NCBI RefSeq assembly: GCF_016741855.1
Contig: NZ_JAERRH010000020.1
Span: 1 to 64,000, forward strand
DNA: 64,000 nucleotides
Reading direction: 5' to 3'
From: Streptomyces musisoli
Lineage (GTDB): Bacteria; Actinomycetota; Actinomycetes; Streptomycetales; Streptomycetaceae
The position numbers were made by a program, and so were the translations under genes. Of the stretch, positions 26,211 to 37,374 are shown piece after piece. The notes beneath the pieces are model-generated. The model had not been told where the DNA came from. It worked only from the letters and a program-made list of their open reading frames with translations, and did no database searches. Positions within the stretch are counted from its first letter, which is position 1; each line of letters starts with the position of its first letter.

Positions 26211-27337
26211 CGTTCACCGTCCCTTCCCTCGTCACCGCTGTCCCGCTCGCCGTCCTCCCCGACGGGCCGTTCGGGGCCGTGTTCGCCGTACCGCCCGGTG
26301 TCACCGCCCTGCGGACGGCCGGGATCACCGTCGTACGGCCGGCCGGGGTCGCCCCCGTACTCGTGGCCGGTGTCACCACCGTACGGACGGCCGGGATCAC
26401 CGCCGTACGGACGGCCGGGATCACCGCCCTGCGGACGGCCCGGGTCGCCGTACGCCACCGCTTCGTCCCGCGCCTCGGGCTCGTCGTAGGCCACCGCTTC
26501 GTCCCGCGCCTCCGGCTCGCCGTACGCCACCGGCTCGTCGTACGCATCCGGCCGGAAGCTCAGCCGGCGGGCCAGGACGTCCCGGGCCACCTGGCTGACC
26601 GTGCGGCCCTCGGCGTATGCGCGGGCCCGCAACCTGTCCAGGGACTGCTCGGGATCCACGTCCAGCTGCACCATCACCATGCCGACCGCCTGGTAGACCT
26701 CGGTGTGGTCGGCCTCCGACGCCGCCACCCAGGACGCTACCTCGTTCTCGGTGTCCTCACCGGTGTCCTCCCCGGTGCCGCCGTGGTCGCCGGCCTGGAG
26801 GTTCATCAACGCGAAGGTGACCGCGTCCCGCACCCACAGCGCCGTCCGCAGGTCCGGTTCCGCGAGCCCGCCCGACCGGTGGCTGTACAGGTCGAGCGTG
26901 CCGACGGCGGCCCCGCTGACGCCGAGCGGCAACGAGAACACCGCGCGGACGCCGAGGCCAACCGCCTCGTGCGCGAAGATCGGCCAGCGGCGGGCGTCGG
27001 GGCCCCGGCTGAGGTCGGCCGCGATGATCGGGGCGCCCTCGTCGAGCGCGCTCTGGCAGGGGCCGTCGCCCACGGTGTACTGAAGCTCGGCCAGCCGGGC
27101 CGAGACCCGGTCGCTGGCGCACCACGTCATGCGGATGCCCGTGCCGCCGGAGATCGACACCGAGGCCCCGGAGATCGGCAGCAGCCGCACGCAGGCGGCG
27201 CAGAGCGCGCTGGGCACCGCCTGCGGATCGTCGGCACCGCGCGCGGCGGCGGCCAGCGTCTCACTGACCCGTAGCCGGACTTCGGCATCGGGGGGCAGGC
27301 CACCACCGGCCGACGACCCGGATCCCTCGGGCGGCAT
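26207..27337 (-). CDS. GAF-ANTAR regulator with a repetitive PGRPxGGD tail
   Basis: A 376-aa protein. The GAF domain spans about residues 30-175 (SVSISGGTGIRMTWCASDRVSARLAELQYTVGDGPCQSALDEGAPIIAADL), and the ANTAR domain about 205-265 (EVYQAVGMVMVQLDVDPEQSLDRLRARAYAEGRTVSQVARDVLARRL). The last ~100 residues are low complexity: repeats of DEPVAYGEPEARDEAVAY and several GDPGRPYGGD units encoded by a direct repeat with an approximately 24-bp period. Such tails are not part of the family and are probably disordered, perhaps length-variable. First gene of the ANTAR trio. The start MPPEGSGSS was chosen over a long in-frame shadow extension. Confidence 0.87.
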   Translation of the reverse strand: MPPEGSGSSAGGGLPPDAEVRLRVSETLAAAARGADDPQAVPSALCAACVRLLPISGASVSISGGTGIRMTWCASDRVSARLAELQYTVGDGPCQSALDEGAPIIAADLSRGPDARRWPIFAHEAVGLGVRAVFSLPLGVSGAAVGTLDLYSHRSGGLAEPDLRTALWVRDAVTFALMNLQAGDHGGTGEDTGEDTENEVASWVAASEADHTEVYQAVGMVMVQLDVDPEQSLDRLRARAYAEGRTVSQVARDVLARRLSFRPDAYDEPVAYGEPEARDEAVAYDEPEARDEAVAYGDPGRPQGGDPGRPYGGDPGRPYGGDTGHEYGGDPGRPYDGDPGRPQGGDTGRYGEHGPERPVGEDGERDSGDEGRDGER

Positions 27338-27603
27338 GACATCACCCCCGGTGCGACAGACGCTCCACCGACATGGACCACCAGTATCCCGGCACCGTCC
27401 GAGTTCCCAGCGCAGGAAAAGTAACTGCGCGTTTTCCACCCGTACGCCGACCCGCGCCCGACACCGGCCGCCGACACCGGCCGCCGACACCGACGCCGCG
27501 TGTACGCACACCTCATGCCGTCCAGCCAGGAACGCACCCGAAAAGCCGTGGCTGCCGTCTTCGAGGGCGCATACGCTCCCGTCCGCTGAGGCAGGACGGC
27601 GAG

Positions 27604-27900
27604 ATGTCCGACGAAGACTCCACCGAGTCCTACACGCTGCTCTGCGACGACCCGTCCCACGAGGTGGTGCTCGTCGACTGTGGGCCCCGCGAGATGGATG
27701 TGATCCTGGCGGTGCGAAAGGTGACCGGGCAGAGCTTGTGGCACAGCCGGGTCCTGGCGCGCCAAGCCCCCGTGACCCTCCTTGGGGGTCTGTCCGCGTG
27801 CAGGGCCCAGTCCGCTGTCGCCGTGCTCCAGAGCGCCGGCGCCAGAGCGGAGTGGAGACAGGAGCCGGAGCCCGGAGAGCACGCGGCCCCATCGCCCTGA
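27604..27900 (+). CDS. Stand-alone ribosomal L7/L12 C-terminal-like domain protein
   Basis: A 98-aa protein whose central ~65 residues align well with the C-terminal domain of ribosomal protein bL12: EVVLVDCGPREMDVILAVRKVTGQSLWHSRVLARQAPVTLLGGL...AVAVLQSAGARAEW matches the VILKAAG...VIKAVR..TG.GLKEAKDLVE.AP...K..LE.AGAEVE pattern. The N-terminal dimerisation domain and hinge of bL12 are absent, and key Lys residues that contact elongation factors are not kept. Such stand-alone domains may bind translation or other factors. Divergent from the ANTAR genes and convergent with gpmA. Confidence 0.83.
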   Translation: MSDEDSTESYTLLCDDPSHEVVLVDCGPREMDVILAVRKVTGQSLWHSRVLARQAPVTLLGGLSACRAQSAVAVLQSAGARAEWRQEPEPGEHAAPSP

Positions 27901-27920
27901 CGGCCCAGAGGCAGCGAAAA

Positions 27921-27953
27921 CCCCCTGCCGGCGGAGGAACCGCAGACAGGGGG
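27921..27953. terminator. Bidirectional terminator between the L12-like gene and gpmA
   Basis: CCCCCTG (27921-27927) pairs with CAGGGGG (27947-27953), with an inner CGG/CCG pairing, flanked by AAAA on one side and CTT on the other. Confidence 0.85.
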
Positions 27954-27970
27954 CTTGATCAGTGGCCGGG

Positions 27971-28732
27971 TTACTTCTTCTTGCCCTGGTTCTTGACCGC
28001 CTCGATCGCGGCCGCGGCCGCCTCGGGGTCGAGGTACGTGCCGCCCGGGGTCACCGGCTTGAAGTCGGCGTCCAGCTCGTAGGCGAGCGGGATGCCCGTC
28101 GGGATGTTCAGGCCCGCGATGTCGGCGTCGGAGATGCCGTCCAGGTGCTTGACCAGGGCGCGCAGGCTGTTGCCGTGGGCGGCGACCAGGACCGTGCGGC
28201 CGGCCAGCAGGTCGGGGACGATGCCGTCGTACCAGTACGGCAGCATGCGGACGACGACGTCCTTGAGGCACTCGGTGTCCGGGCGCAGCTCCGGCGGGAT
28301 CGTCGCGTAGCGCGCGTCGTGCGCCTGGGAGAACTCGGAGTCCTCCGACAGCGGCGGGGGCGGGGTGTCGTACGAGCGGCGCCACAGCATGAACTGCTCC
28401 TCGCCGAACTCGGCGAGCGTCGCCGCCTTGTCCTTGCCCTGGAGAGCGCCGTAGTGGCGCTCGTTCAGGCGCCAGGAGCGGTGGACCGGGATCCAGTGGC
28501 GGTCGGCGGCCTCGAGGGCCAGCTGGGCCGTGCGGATCGCGCGCTTCTGGAGGGACGTGTGGACCACGTCGGGCAGGAGACCGGCGTCCTTCAGGAGCTC
28601 GCCGCCGCGGACTGCCTCCTTCTCGCCCTTCTCGTTCAGGTTCACGTCCACCCAGCCGGTGAACAGGTTCTTCGCGTTCCACTCGCTCTCGCCGTGGCGG
28701 AGGAGGATCAGCTTGTACGGTGCGTCGGCCAT
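27971..28732 (-). CDS. gpmA: 2,3-bisphosphoglycerate-dependent phosphoglycerate mutase
   Basis: A 253-aa glycolytic enzyme. The phosphohistidine motif is LILLRHGESEWNAKNLFTGWVDVNLNEKGEKEA (His15 region) and the second histidine motif is VLVAAHGNSLRALVKHLDGISD (about 187). ERHYGALQGKDKAAT contacts the substrate. It interconverts 3- and 2-phosphoglycerate. The C-terminal KNQGKKK is the flexible lid tail. Orthologous to mycobacterial gpm1, which also lies near mshA and the SenX3/RegX3 pair. Confidence 0.96.
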   Translation of the reverse strand: MADAPYKLILLRHGESEWNAKNLFTGWVDVNLNEKGEKEAVRGGELLKDAGLLPDVVHTSLQKRAIRTAQLALEAADRHWIPVHRSWRLNERHYGALQGKDKAATLAEFGEEQFMLWRRSYDTPPPPLSEDSEFSQAHDARYATIPPELRPDTECLKDVVVRMLPYWYDGIVPDLLAGRTVLVAAHGNSLRALVKHLDGISDADIAGLNIPTGIPLAYELDADFKPVTPGGTYLDPEAAAAAIEAVKNQGKKK

Positions 28733-28923
28733 GGTCCTGAGCCTACCTAACGATCCTGCGGGCCGCGTCGCGCGTGTGGGCCCTAACACACCTGACCGCA
28801 GAAGGCCTGTTCGCGCGCTCTGCCCTGCACCAAAATCGGGTTAACTCGTGTACAACCTTTCAGAACATTCATCTGTCTGGTAATCGCCAGAAGGATCAGG
28901 CGGCAGGAAGAGGAGCACTGAAC

Positions 28924-30621
28924 GTGACCGTGCGTTCCTTTGCGCGGCGGATGCGACCGCGAGTCGAGCGGAAGGCCGCCGAGCGGGTGTGGCAGCTGCG
29001 TACCATGCGGCGGCGCCGCAAGGCAGCGGTCACGGACCCGGTGCTGCGCCCGGTAGCGGTGCGTGGCCAGCAGTTCTACGGCCGTGTCGTCGACCGGTTC
29101 ACCGCGGCCGAGGCGGCCGCGTCCAACCTGGATCTCGTGGTCTCCGCACTGGAGCAGGAAGGTATTTCCTACTTCCTGGTGCCCACGTCCCGGACCCGCT
29201 ACACGGTCGGCGTGAACATCGTCGACCGGGAGCGGATCCTCGCCGCGCTGGAGGCGCGGAACGCGGGTACGGCCGTGTTCATCGGCCGCCCCCTGCCCGG
29301 CGGCCAGCTCAAGCACCCGGCGCTGTTCCTGGACGGCGTCCTGCCCCCGCAGCTGCGCACGGCCCCCGTGCTGCGCGTCGGCGAGAACCTCCTCGGGCCC
29401 GCCGGCCAGCTGCTCGCCGGACCGGAGCTGGCCTGCGACATCGAGTTCTGGGAGGACGGCGCAGCGCTGCTCGCCACCGCCGACGGGCCCCGGCGCCTGG
29501 CCAAGGTGCAGCCGCAGGCCTCGGAGGACGTCTTCGCCGAGTCGCTCGTCACGCCCCGCAACAACGGCGTGACGGACGTGCTGCCGGCGAGCGAGCAGAA
29601 GCCCGCCACCGTGCGGGTCGGCGAACGGGAGCTGCCGAGCTTCGTCCCGCTGACCCTGCCGACCGTGAACCAGGTCACCTTCCCCGTGGACGTCGTCTAC
29701 ACCTGGGTCGACGGCGAGGAGCCGGCGATGCAGGCGAAGCGTGCCCAGTACCAGGGGCGCGGCATCGCCGAGATCCTGGACAAGGAGACCAACGCCTCCC
29801 GCTACACCAGCCACGACGAGCTGAAGTACTCGCTGCGCTCGCTCGCGATGTACGCCGACTTCGTGCGGCACATCTACATCGTGACCGACGGCCAGAAGCC
29901 GCACTGGCTCGACGACACCGCCGAGGGCATCACGGTCGTCGACCACCGCGACATCTTCCCCGAGGGCGTGCTGCCCGTCTTCAACTCGCACGCGATCGAG
30001 ACCCGGCTGCACCACATACCGGGCCTGTCCGAGCACTACCTGTACTTCAACGACGACGTGTTCGTCGGCCGCCGGGTCACCCCGGAGCACTTCTTCTTCG
30101 GCAGCGGTCTGATGAAGGTTCCGGTCTCCCCGCTCAAGATCGGTGTCGGCAAGCCGCACGCCGAGGAGACCGCGACCAACTCCGCCAGCAAGAACGTGCG
30201 GCAGCTGCTGCTGGAGAAGTTCGGGCGGATGACGACGAACAACTTCATGCACACCCCGCTGCCGCAGCAGCGCGGGGCGCTTCAGGCGCTGGAGGAGCTG
30301 TTCCCGGAGGACGTCCAGCGCACCACGGCGTCCCGGTTCCGCTCGCCGCAGGACATCGCCATGACGGCCCCGCTGCTGTACCAGTACGCGCTGATGACCG
30401 GCCGTGGCGTGCCCGGCAAGTTCAGCTTCCGGTACGTGAACATCAGCCGGCCGGACGCCGACCGGCGCCTGAACGACCTGCGCCGCAACCGCCGCTTCGA
30501 CTTCTTCTGCCTCAACGACGTCGACGTGCCACCGGAGGAGCGGGAGCAGGTGAGCGTCCGGATGCACGAGTTCCTGGAGAACTACTTCCCCTTCCCGAGC
30601 CCCTTCGAGAAGCAGAACTGA
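28924..30621 (+). CDS. Stealth-family phosphotransferase (first of two)
   Basis: A 565-aa protein of the Stealth family, hexose-1-phosphate transferases that build phosphopolysaccharide capsules. Conserved regions are in order: CR1 FPVDVVYTWVDGEEP (about 255), CR2 RYTSHDELKYSLRSLAMYADFVRHIYIVTDGQKPHWL (about 300), CR3 NSHAIETRLHHIPGLSEHYLYFNDDVFVGR (about 355) and CR4 near the C-terminus (RFDFFCLNDVDVPPEER). A ~240-residue N-terminal domain (GRVVDRFTAAEAAASNLDLVVSALEQEGISYFLVP) is shared with the next gene. The start is GTG after GAAGAGGAGCAC. It probably makes a cell-envelope phosphoglycan. Confidence 0.92.
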   Translation: MTVRSFARRMRPRVERKAAERVWQLRTMRRRRKAAVTDPVLRPVAVRGQQFYGRVVDRFTAAEAAASNLDLVVSALEQEGISYFLVPTSRTRYTVGVNIVDRERILAALEARNAGTAVFIGRPLPGGQLKHPALFLDGVLPPQLRTAPVLRVGENLLGPAGQLLAGPELACDIEFWEDGAALLATADGPRRLAKVQPQASEDVFAESLVTPRNNGVTDVLPASEQKPATVRVGERELPSFVPLTLPTVNQVTFPVDVVYTWVDGEEPAMQAKRAQYQGRGIAEILDKETNASRYTSHDELKYSLRSLAMYADFVRHIYIVTDGQKPHWLDDTAEGITVVDHRDIFPEGVLPVFNSHAIETRLHHIPGLSEHYLYFNDDVFVGRRVTPEHFFFGSGLMKVPVSPLKIGVGKPHAEETATNSASKNVRQLLLEKFGRMTTNNFMHTPLPQQRGALQALEELFPEDVQRTTASRFRSPQDIAMTAPLLYQYALMTGRGVPGKFSFRYVNISRPDADRRLNDLRRNRRFDFFCLNDVDVPPEEREQVSVRMHEFLENYFPFPSPFEKQN

Positions 30622-30635
30622 CGGGCGCCACGGTC

Positions 30636-32660
30636 ATGGCCATCGACATCCGCCACAAGCTCGCGGCGCCGTCGCCCGGTCTGCGGGCCGCCCGGGACCT
30701 CCTGCTGCACCTGCGGCTGTGGCTGTCGGCCCGGTTCTGGGCGCTGCGCACGGCCCCGGCTCGTCGCCGGCTGCGCGGCGCCGTCCCGGGGCTGCGTCCC
30801 ACCGGCCGCGGACCCGTGCGGCTGTACGGGCGTACGGTCTCCGGGTACACGGCAGCCGAGGCCGCAGCCGACGACCTCCAGCAGGTGTGCGACCTGCTGG
30901 AGGCGGCGGGTGTGCCGTACTTCCTGGTCCCCGCCGAGCGGGGGCCCGGGGTGCCGCGGCCGGTGGTCGGGGTGGAGGAGTCGTACCGTGGCGCGGTCCT
31001 CGGCCGCGCCCGTCAGCACTTCGCCCGCACCGCCGACTTCGTCGGTGCGGTGGGTCCGGACGGTGCCGTGACGCGGGCGGTGCTGTGGGCCGACGGGAGG
31101 CTGCCGCGGGGGCTGCGCGGGGCGCCGGTCCTGCGGATCGGTGTCGTGCGGCTGGGGCCCCGGGGGCAGGTGCTCTCCGGTCTGGAGGCGGGCTGCGACA
31201 TCGAGTTCTGGCGGTACGGCCGGGACCTGGGCGCGGAACCCGCGTATCTCACCGTGCCGGGCACCCGGCTTCAGGACGATTTCGGCCCGGCGCTGGTCGC
31301 TCCGCGCCGCAACGCCGTCTCCGAGGTGCTGCCGGCGACGGCCTGGCAGCCCGCCGCGGTGGCGGGGCAGCAGCCGGCGGTGCCGGGGCAGCGCCTGGAC
31401 CCGGTGGCCGGGCAGCAGCCTGCCGTCACGGTCACCGGGCAGCACGCCGACGCGGTGGCCGGGCAGCGGCCGTCCGCCCCGGCGGGGCAGCGGCCGGCCA
31501 CGCCGGTGGAGCGGCAGTCGGCGGCGGTCGCGGGCGCGCCGCGCGGTGTGCCGACGTTCGCGGCGTTCGCCGAACCCGGCATCGACCAGGTCTGCTTCCC
31601 CGTGGACGCCGTGTACACCTGGGTCGACGGTGACGACCCGGTGCTGGCCGCGAAACGCCATGCCCACCAGGCGGTCTCCGACAACGTCATCGCCCCGCGC
31701 GAGACCGGCGCCTCCCGCTACACCAGCCACGACGAACTCAAGTACGCGCTGCGGTCGCTGGAGATGTACGCCGGCTTCATCCGGCACATCTACCTGGTGA
31801 CCGACTCCCAGACGCCGGCCTGGCTGAACCCGGACGCGGCGGGCCTGACGGTGATCGACCACCGGGACATCCTCCCGGCGGACGCGCTGCCCGTGTTCAA
31901 CTCGCACGCGATCGAGAGCCGGCTGCACCACATACCGGGGCTGTCGGAGCACTACCTCTACTTCAACGACGACGTCTTCATCAACCGCCCGGTGGGGGCC
32001 GAGAGCTTCTTCCACGGCAGCGGCATCGCCCGCATCCCGTTCTCCCCGCTCAAGCTCGGGGTCGGTGCCCCGCACCCGCTGGAGCCGGCGCCGAACTCCG
32101 CGGGGAAGAACACCCGCGAGGTGATCCGGCGCTTCCACGGCAGGTACATCACGCACAAGTCGCTGCACACCCCGCATCCGCAACTGCTGTCGGTCATGCG
32201 GGAGATGGAGGGCCTCGGCATCGAGGAACTGGAGCGGACGTCGTACTCGCGTTTCCGGTCCACCGCCGACGTCGCCCCGGCGTCCACACTGCACCACCAC
32301 TGGGCGATCGCGACGGGCCGGGCCGTTCCGGCCGACTACAGCTTCCGGTACGTGCAGCTGGGCACGCCGGACATGCGGCGGCGGCTGGCCCGGCTCGCGG
32401 CCGGCGAGGACGTGGACTTCTTCTGCCTCAACGACGTGGACACCGACCCGAAGGACCGGGCGGCGGCCCAGGCGGCCATCCACGCCTTCCTCGAGCGCAG
32501 GTTCCCCTTCCCGAGCCGCTTCGAGCGGGTCTCGCGGACCGCCGCGTACCCGGCGGAGCCGCGCGAGGTGTCCCGCAGCCGCCCGGCCGCGCGTCGGGTG
32601 GGGCGGCCCGGGCGGCAGGCGCAGCCGGCCGGGCTGAAGGAGGCCCGGCGGGTCGATTGA
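30636..32660 (+). CDS. Stealth-family phosphotransferase (second, with repetitive linker)
   Basis: A 674-aa paralogue of the preceding protein, 14 nt downstream, so almost certainly co-transcribed. It has the same N-terminal domain (GRTVSGYTAAEAAADDLQQVCDLLEAAGVPYFLVP), then CR1 FPVDAVYTWVDGDDP, CR2 RYTSHDELKYALRSLEMYAGFIRHIYLVTDSQTPAWL, CR3 NSHAIESRLHHIPGLSEHYLYFNDDVFINR and CR4 DFFCLNDVDTDPKDR. Between the two parts (about residues 235-300) it carries a repeat-rich linker of (V/A)AGQQPA- and PAGQRPA-type units missing from the first copy. The C-terminal ~40 residues are basic. Two copies may act on different sugar phosphates or as a heteromer. Confidence 0.92.
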   Translation: MAIDIRHKLAAPSPGLRAARDLLLHLRLWLSARFWALRTAPARRRLRGAVPGLRPTGRGPVRLYGRTVSGYTAAEAAADDLQQVCDLLEAAGVPYFLVPAERGPGVPRPVVGVEESYRGAVLGRARQHFARTADFVGAVGPDGAVTRAVLWADGRLPRGLRGAPVLRIGVVRLGPRGQVLSGLEAGCDIEFWRYGRDLGAEPAYLTVPGTRLQDDFGPALVAPRRNAVSEVLPATAWQPAAVAGQQPAVPGQRLDPVAGQQPAVTVTGQHADAVAGQRPSAPAGQRPATPVERQSAAVAGAPRGVPTFAAFAEPGIDQVCFPVDAVYTWVDGDDPVLAAKRHAHQAVSDNVIAPRETGASRYTSHDELKYALRSLEMYAGFIRHIYLVTDSQTPAWLNPDAAGLTVIDHRDILPADALPVFNSHAIESRLHHIPGLSEHYLYFNDDVFINRPVGAESFFHGSGIARIPFSPLKLGVGAPHPLEPAPNSAGKNTREVIRRFHGRYITHKSLHTPHPQLLSVMREMEGLGIEELERTSYSRFRSTADVAPASTLHHHWAIATGRAVPADYSFRYVQLGTPDMRRRLARLAAGEDVDFFCLNDVDTDPKDRAAAQAAIHAFLERRFPFPSRFERVSRTAAYPAEPREVSRSRPAARRVGRPGRQAQPAGLKEARRVD

Positions 32661-32750
32661 CGCGACCTGCTAATCCAGTGGCACCCCCGACCCCCGCGTT
32701 TGTAATTTGTGACGGCCGCTTGAGCCGCTTACAGACGTGGGGGATCGTCG

Positions 32751-34040
32751 ATGTCACCAGCCCGTGTGAGACGTGCCGTCCGGGAGTCCGTCTCCGGGCT
32801 TCCCCGTGAGTTCTGGTGGCTGTGGACCAGCACCCTCGTCAACCGGCTGGGTGCCTTCGTGGCCACCTTCATGGCCCTCTACCTCACGCTCGACCGCGGC
32901 TACTCCGCCTCGTACGCCGGGCTCGTCGCCTCCTTGCACGGGCTCGGCGGGGTCGTGTCCTCGCTGGGCGCCGGGGTGATGGCCGACCGGCTCGGCAGGC
33001 GGCCCACACTCCTCGTGTCCCAGACCGCCACCGCCGTCTCCGTCGCCGTGCTCGGCTTCATGACCGACCCGGCCGCCATCGCCGCCGTCGCCTTCTTCGT
33101 CGGCATGGCCTCCAACGCCTCCCGGCCCGCCGTGCAGGCGATGCTGGCCGACATCGTCCGCCCCGAGGACCGGGTGCGCGCCTTCTCGCTCAACTACTGG
33201 GCCATCAACCTCGGCTTCGCCGTCTCCTCCATGGCCGCCGGGTTCATCGCCGAGTTCAGCTATCTCGCCGGGTTCCTGATCGAGGCCGGGATGACCCTGG
33301 CCTGCGCGGTCGTCGTCTTCGCCAAGCTGCCGGAGTCCCGGCCCACCGCCACGGCCCGCGAGGCGGATGCGGACGTCGGTCTCGGCACGGTGCTGCGAGA
33401 CGGGCGGTACATGGCCGTCGTCGGGCTGTCCTTCCTCGTCGCCCTGGTCTTCCAGCAGGGCTCGGTCGGGCTGCCGGTGGCCATGGGACGGGCCGGGTTC
33501 TCCGCCGCCGACTACGGTCTGGCCGTCGCCGTCAACGGCGTCCTGATCGTCGCGCTCCAGATCCCCGTCACGCGTTTCATCGAGCACCGCGATCCGCGCA
33601 CGCTCCTGGTCGCCTCCTCGGTCCTGGCCGGGTACGGCTTCGGGCTGACCGCGTTCGCCGGGTCGGTCGGTGTCTTCATGCTGACCGTGTGCGTGTGGAC
33701 CCTCGCCGAGATCGTCAACGCCCCGACCCAGACCGGTCTCGTCGTCCGCCTCTCCCCGGTGCACGGCCGCGGGCGCTACCAGGGCGTGTACACCATGTCC
33801 TGGTCTCTCGCCGCCCTGGTCGCCCCGCTGATGTCGGGCGCGGTCATCGACCGCCTCGGCGCCGAGTGGCTGTGGGGCACGTGCGCGGCGGTCGGCACGG
33901 CGGCCGGCCTCGGCTACGGCCTCCTCATGCGCCGCCTGCCCCCCGAACCCCCGGTGCCGGCCGCGGCGCCGGAACAGGCGGACACGGAGGCCGGGGTGCG
34001 TACCGCCCAGGCGGCCGGCGACGCCGCCCGGCAGCAGTGA
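32751..34040 (+). CDS. MFS transporter (drug/proton antiporter type)
   Basis: A 429-aa protein with 12 predicted membrane helices, beginning ..REFWWLWTSTLVNRLGAFVATFMALYLTL. The MFS signature between helices 2 and 3 reads GAGVMADRLGRRPTLLVS. Cytoplasmic N-terminus and a hydrophilic Ala/Pro-rich C-terminal tail (PPEPPVPAAAPEQADTEAG). Substrate unknown; efflux is the likely direction. The stop codon lies inside a 14-bp palindrome GTGACC-ca-GGTCAC (34037-34050), and a peroxidase-fold gene follows. Confidence 0.9.
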   Translation: MSPARVRRAVRESVSGLPREFWWLWTSTLVNRLGAFVATFMALYLTLDRGYSASYAGLVASLHGLGGVVSSLGAGVMADRLGRRPTLLVSQTATAVSVAVLGFMTDPAAIAAVAFFVGMASNASRPAVQAMLADIVRPEDRVRAFSLNYWAINLGFAVSSMAAGFIAEFSYLAGFLIEAGMTLACAVVVFAKLPESRPTATAREADADVGLGTVLRDGRYMAVVGLSFLVALVFQQGSVGLPVAMGRAGFSAADYGLAVAVNGVLIVALQIPVTRFIEHRDPRTLLVASSVLAGYGFGLTAFAGSVGVFMLTVCVWTLAEIVNAPTQTGLVVRLSPVHGRGRYQGVYTMSWSLAALVAPLMSGAVIDRLGAEWLWGTCAAVGTAAGLGYGLLMRRLPPEPPVPAAAPEQADTEAGVRTAQAAGDAARQQ

Positions 34041-34125
34041 CCCAGGTCACTTCCGTCCGTGTCACATCCGCCCGGGCGCGGGCGTCAGTGAGGTGTAAGC
34101 AGCCGCCACCACACAGGAGCAGGAC

Positions 34126-36465
<2,340 letters not shown>

Positions 36466-36596
36466 GTCCACCCGCCGCCCCTTGGGATTCAATCCATATG
36501 TGTGAATGACGTTCAGGAATGCGTCGACCATGAGCATGCCACCCTGCCTCTCCCAGCGGAAGGGGTCGGACGGGAACCCGGGACGGTTCGAGGGAA

Positions 36597-36854
36597 GTGG
36601 CCACCGGAGGCACGTCCGGCGAGGGCAACTCCGGTGGGTGGCACGTCCACCGGGGGCGCGTCCGGCGGCACCACGGACGGCGGCACGGTCACGGGAGCAG
36701 CGACCTCGAGGACCTGAACCGGCGCATCACGGAACTGGACAAGAAGGTCGACCGGTTGCCGGCCAAGAGGGAACTGGCCGACGCCCTGCGGGCCTTCGCC
36801 GACGGACTCGGCCGCGGTGGCGACAACGCCACGCCGCAGCCGGACCCGTCCTGA
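36597..36854 (+). CDS. Small hypothetical protein, possibly frame-altered
   Basis: The C-terminal 50 residues (SDLEDLNRRITELDKKVDRLPAKRELADALRAFADGLG) show a strong heptad pattern and high third-position G/C, indicating a real coiled-coil-forming protein of about 85 aa. The N-terminal ~35 residues are His/Arg-rich in this frame, whereas the +1 frame over 36638-36706 reads a natural Gly/Thr/Ser stretch (GGTSTGGASGGTTDGG). A pair of compensating indels may therefore have altered the N-terminus. Start GTG with a weak site. Function unknown. Confidence 0.5.
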   Translation: MATGGTSGEGNSGGWHVHRGRVRRHHGRRHGHGSSDLEDLNRRITELDKKVDRLPAKRELADALRAFADGLGRGGDNATPQPDPS

Positions 36855-36873
36855 ACCTCCGGTCGGCCCCGGG

Positions 36874-37374
36874 TCAGTCCGCCGGACGCTCGATCAGGTG
36901 CTTGAACGCGTCGAGGTTGCGCGTGGACTCACCACGCGCGACCCGCCAGGCGTACTCCTTGCGGATCGAGGACGCGAAGCCCAGCTCCAGCAGGGTGTTG
37001 AAGGCGCCGTCGGCGGCCTCCAGGACCTGGCCGAGGAGGCGGTCGACGTCCTCCGGGGTGACGGAGGCGAGGGGCAGCCGGGCGGTGACGTAGATGTCGC
37101 CGAGCCGGTCGACGGCGTAACTCACGCCGTAGAGCTTGAGGTTGCGCTCCAGCAGCCAGCGGTGGACGCCCGGCTCGTTCTCGTCGGGGTGGCGGATGAC
37201 GAAGGCGTTCAGCGAAAGGGAGTGCCGGCCGACGAGGAAGGAGACCGTCGTGGAGAGCTTGCGGGTCCCGGGGAGCTTGACCACGTAGCTCCCGGGCTCG
37301 GGGCTCTCCCACTCCAGTTCGGCGTCCTTGAGAACGTCTTCCAGGACCCGTCCGGCCTTCTCGGCATCACCCAT
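36874..37374 (-). CDS. YbjN-domain protein
   Basis: A 166-aa cytoplasmic protein with the YbjN fold: LEWESPEPGSYVVKLPGTRKLSTTVSFLVGRHSLSLNAFVIRHPDENEPGVHRWLLERNLKLYGVSYAVDRLGDIYVTARLPLASVTPEDVDRLLGQVLEAAD. The family resembles type III secretion chaperones, but its function in actinobacteria is unknown. The start overlaps the stop of mshA by 8 nt, so it is translationally coupled to it. The same neighbour follows mshA in mycobacteria (Rv0487). Confidence 0.88.
   Translation of the reverse strand: MGDAEKAGRVLEDVLKDAELEWESPEPGSYVVKLPGTRKLSTTVSFLVGRHSLSLNAFVIRHPDENEPGVHRWLLERNLKLYGVSYAVDRLGDIYVTARLPLASVTPEDVDRLLGQVLEAADGAFNTLLELGFASSIRKEYAWRVARGESTRNLDAFKHLIERPAD

Noticed and set aside
28989..30635. 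Long reading frame continuing upstream of the second Stealth gene
   Set aside because: The upstream part is a Arg/Pro-rich shadow of the first Stealth gene in another frame. Only the portion from the ATG at 30636 has the family motifs.
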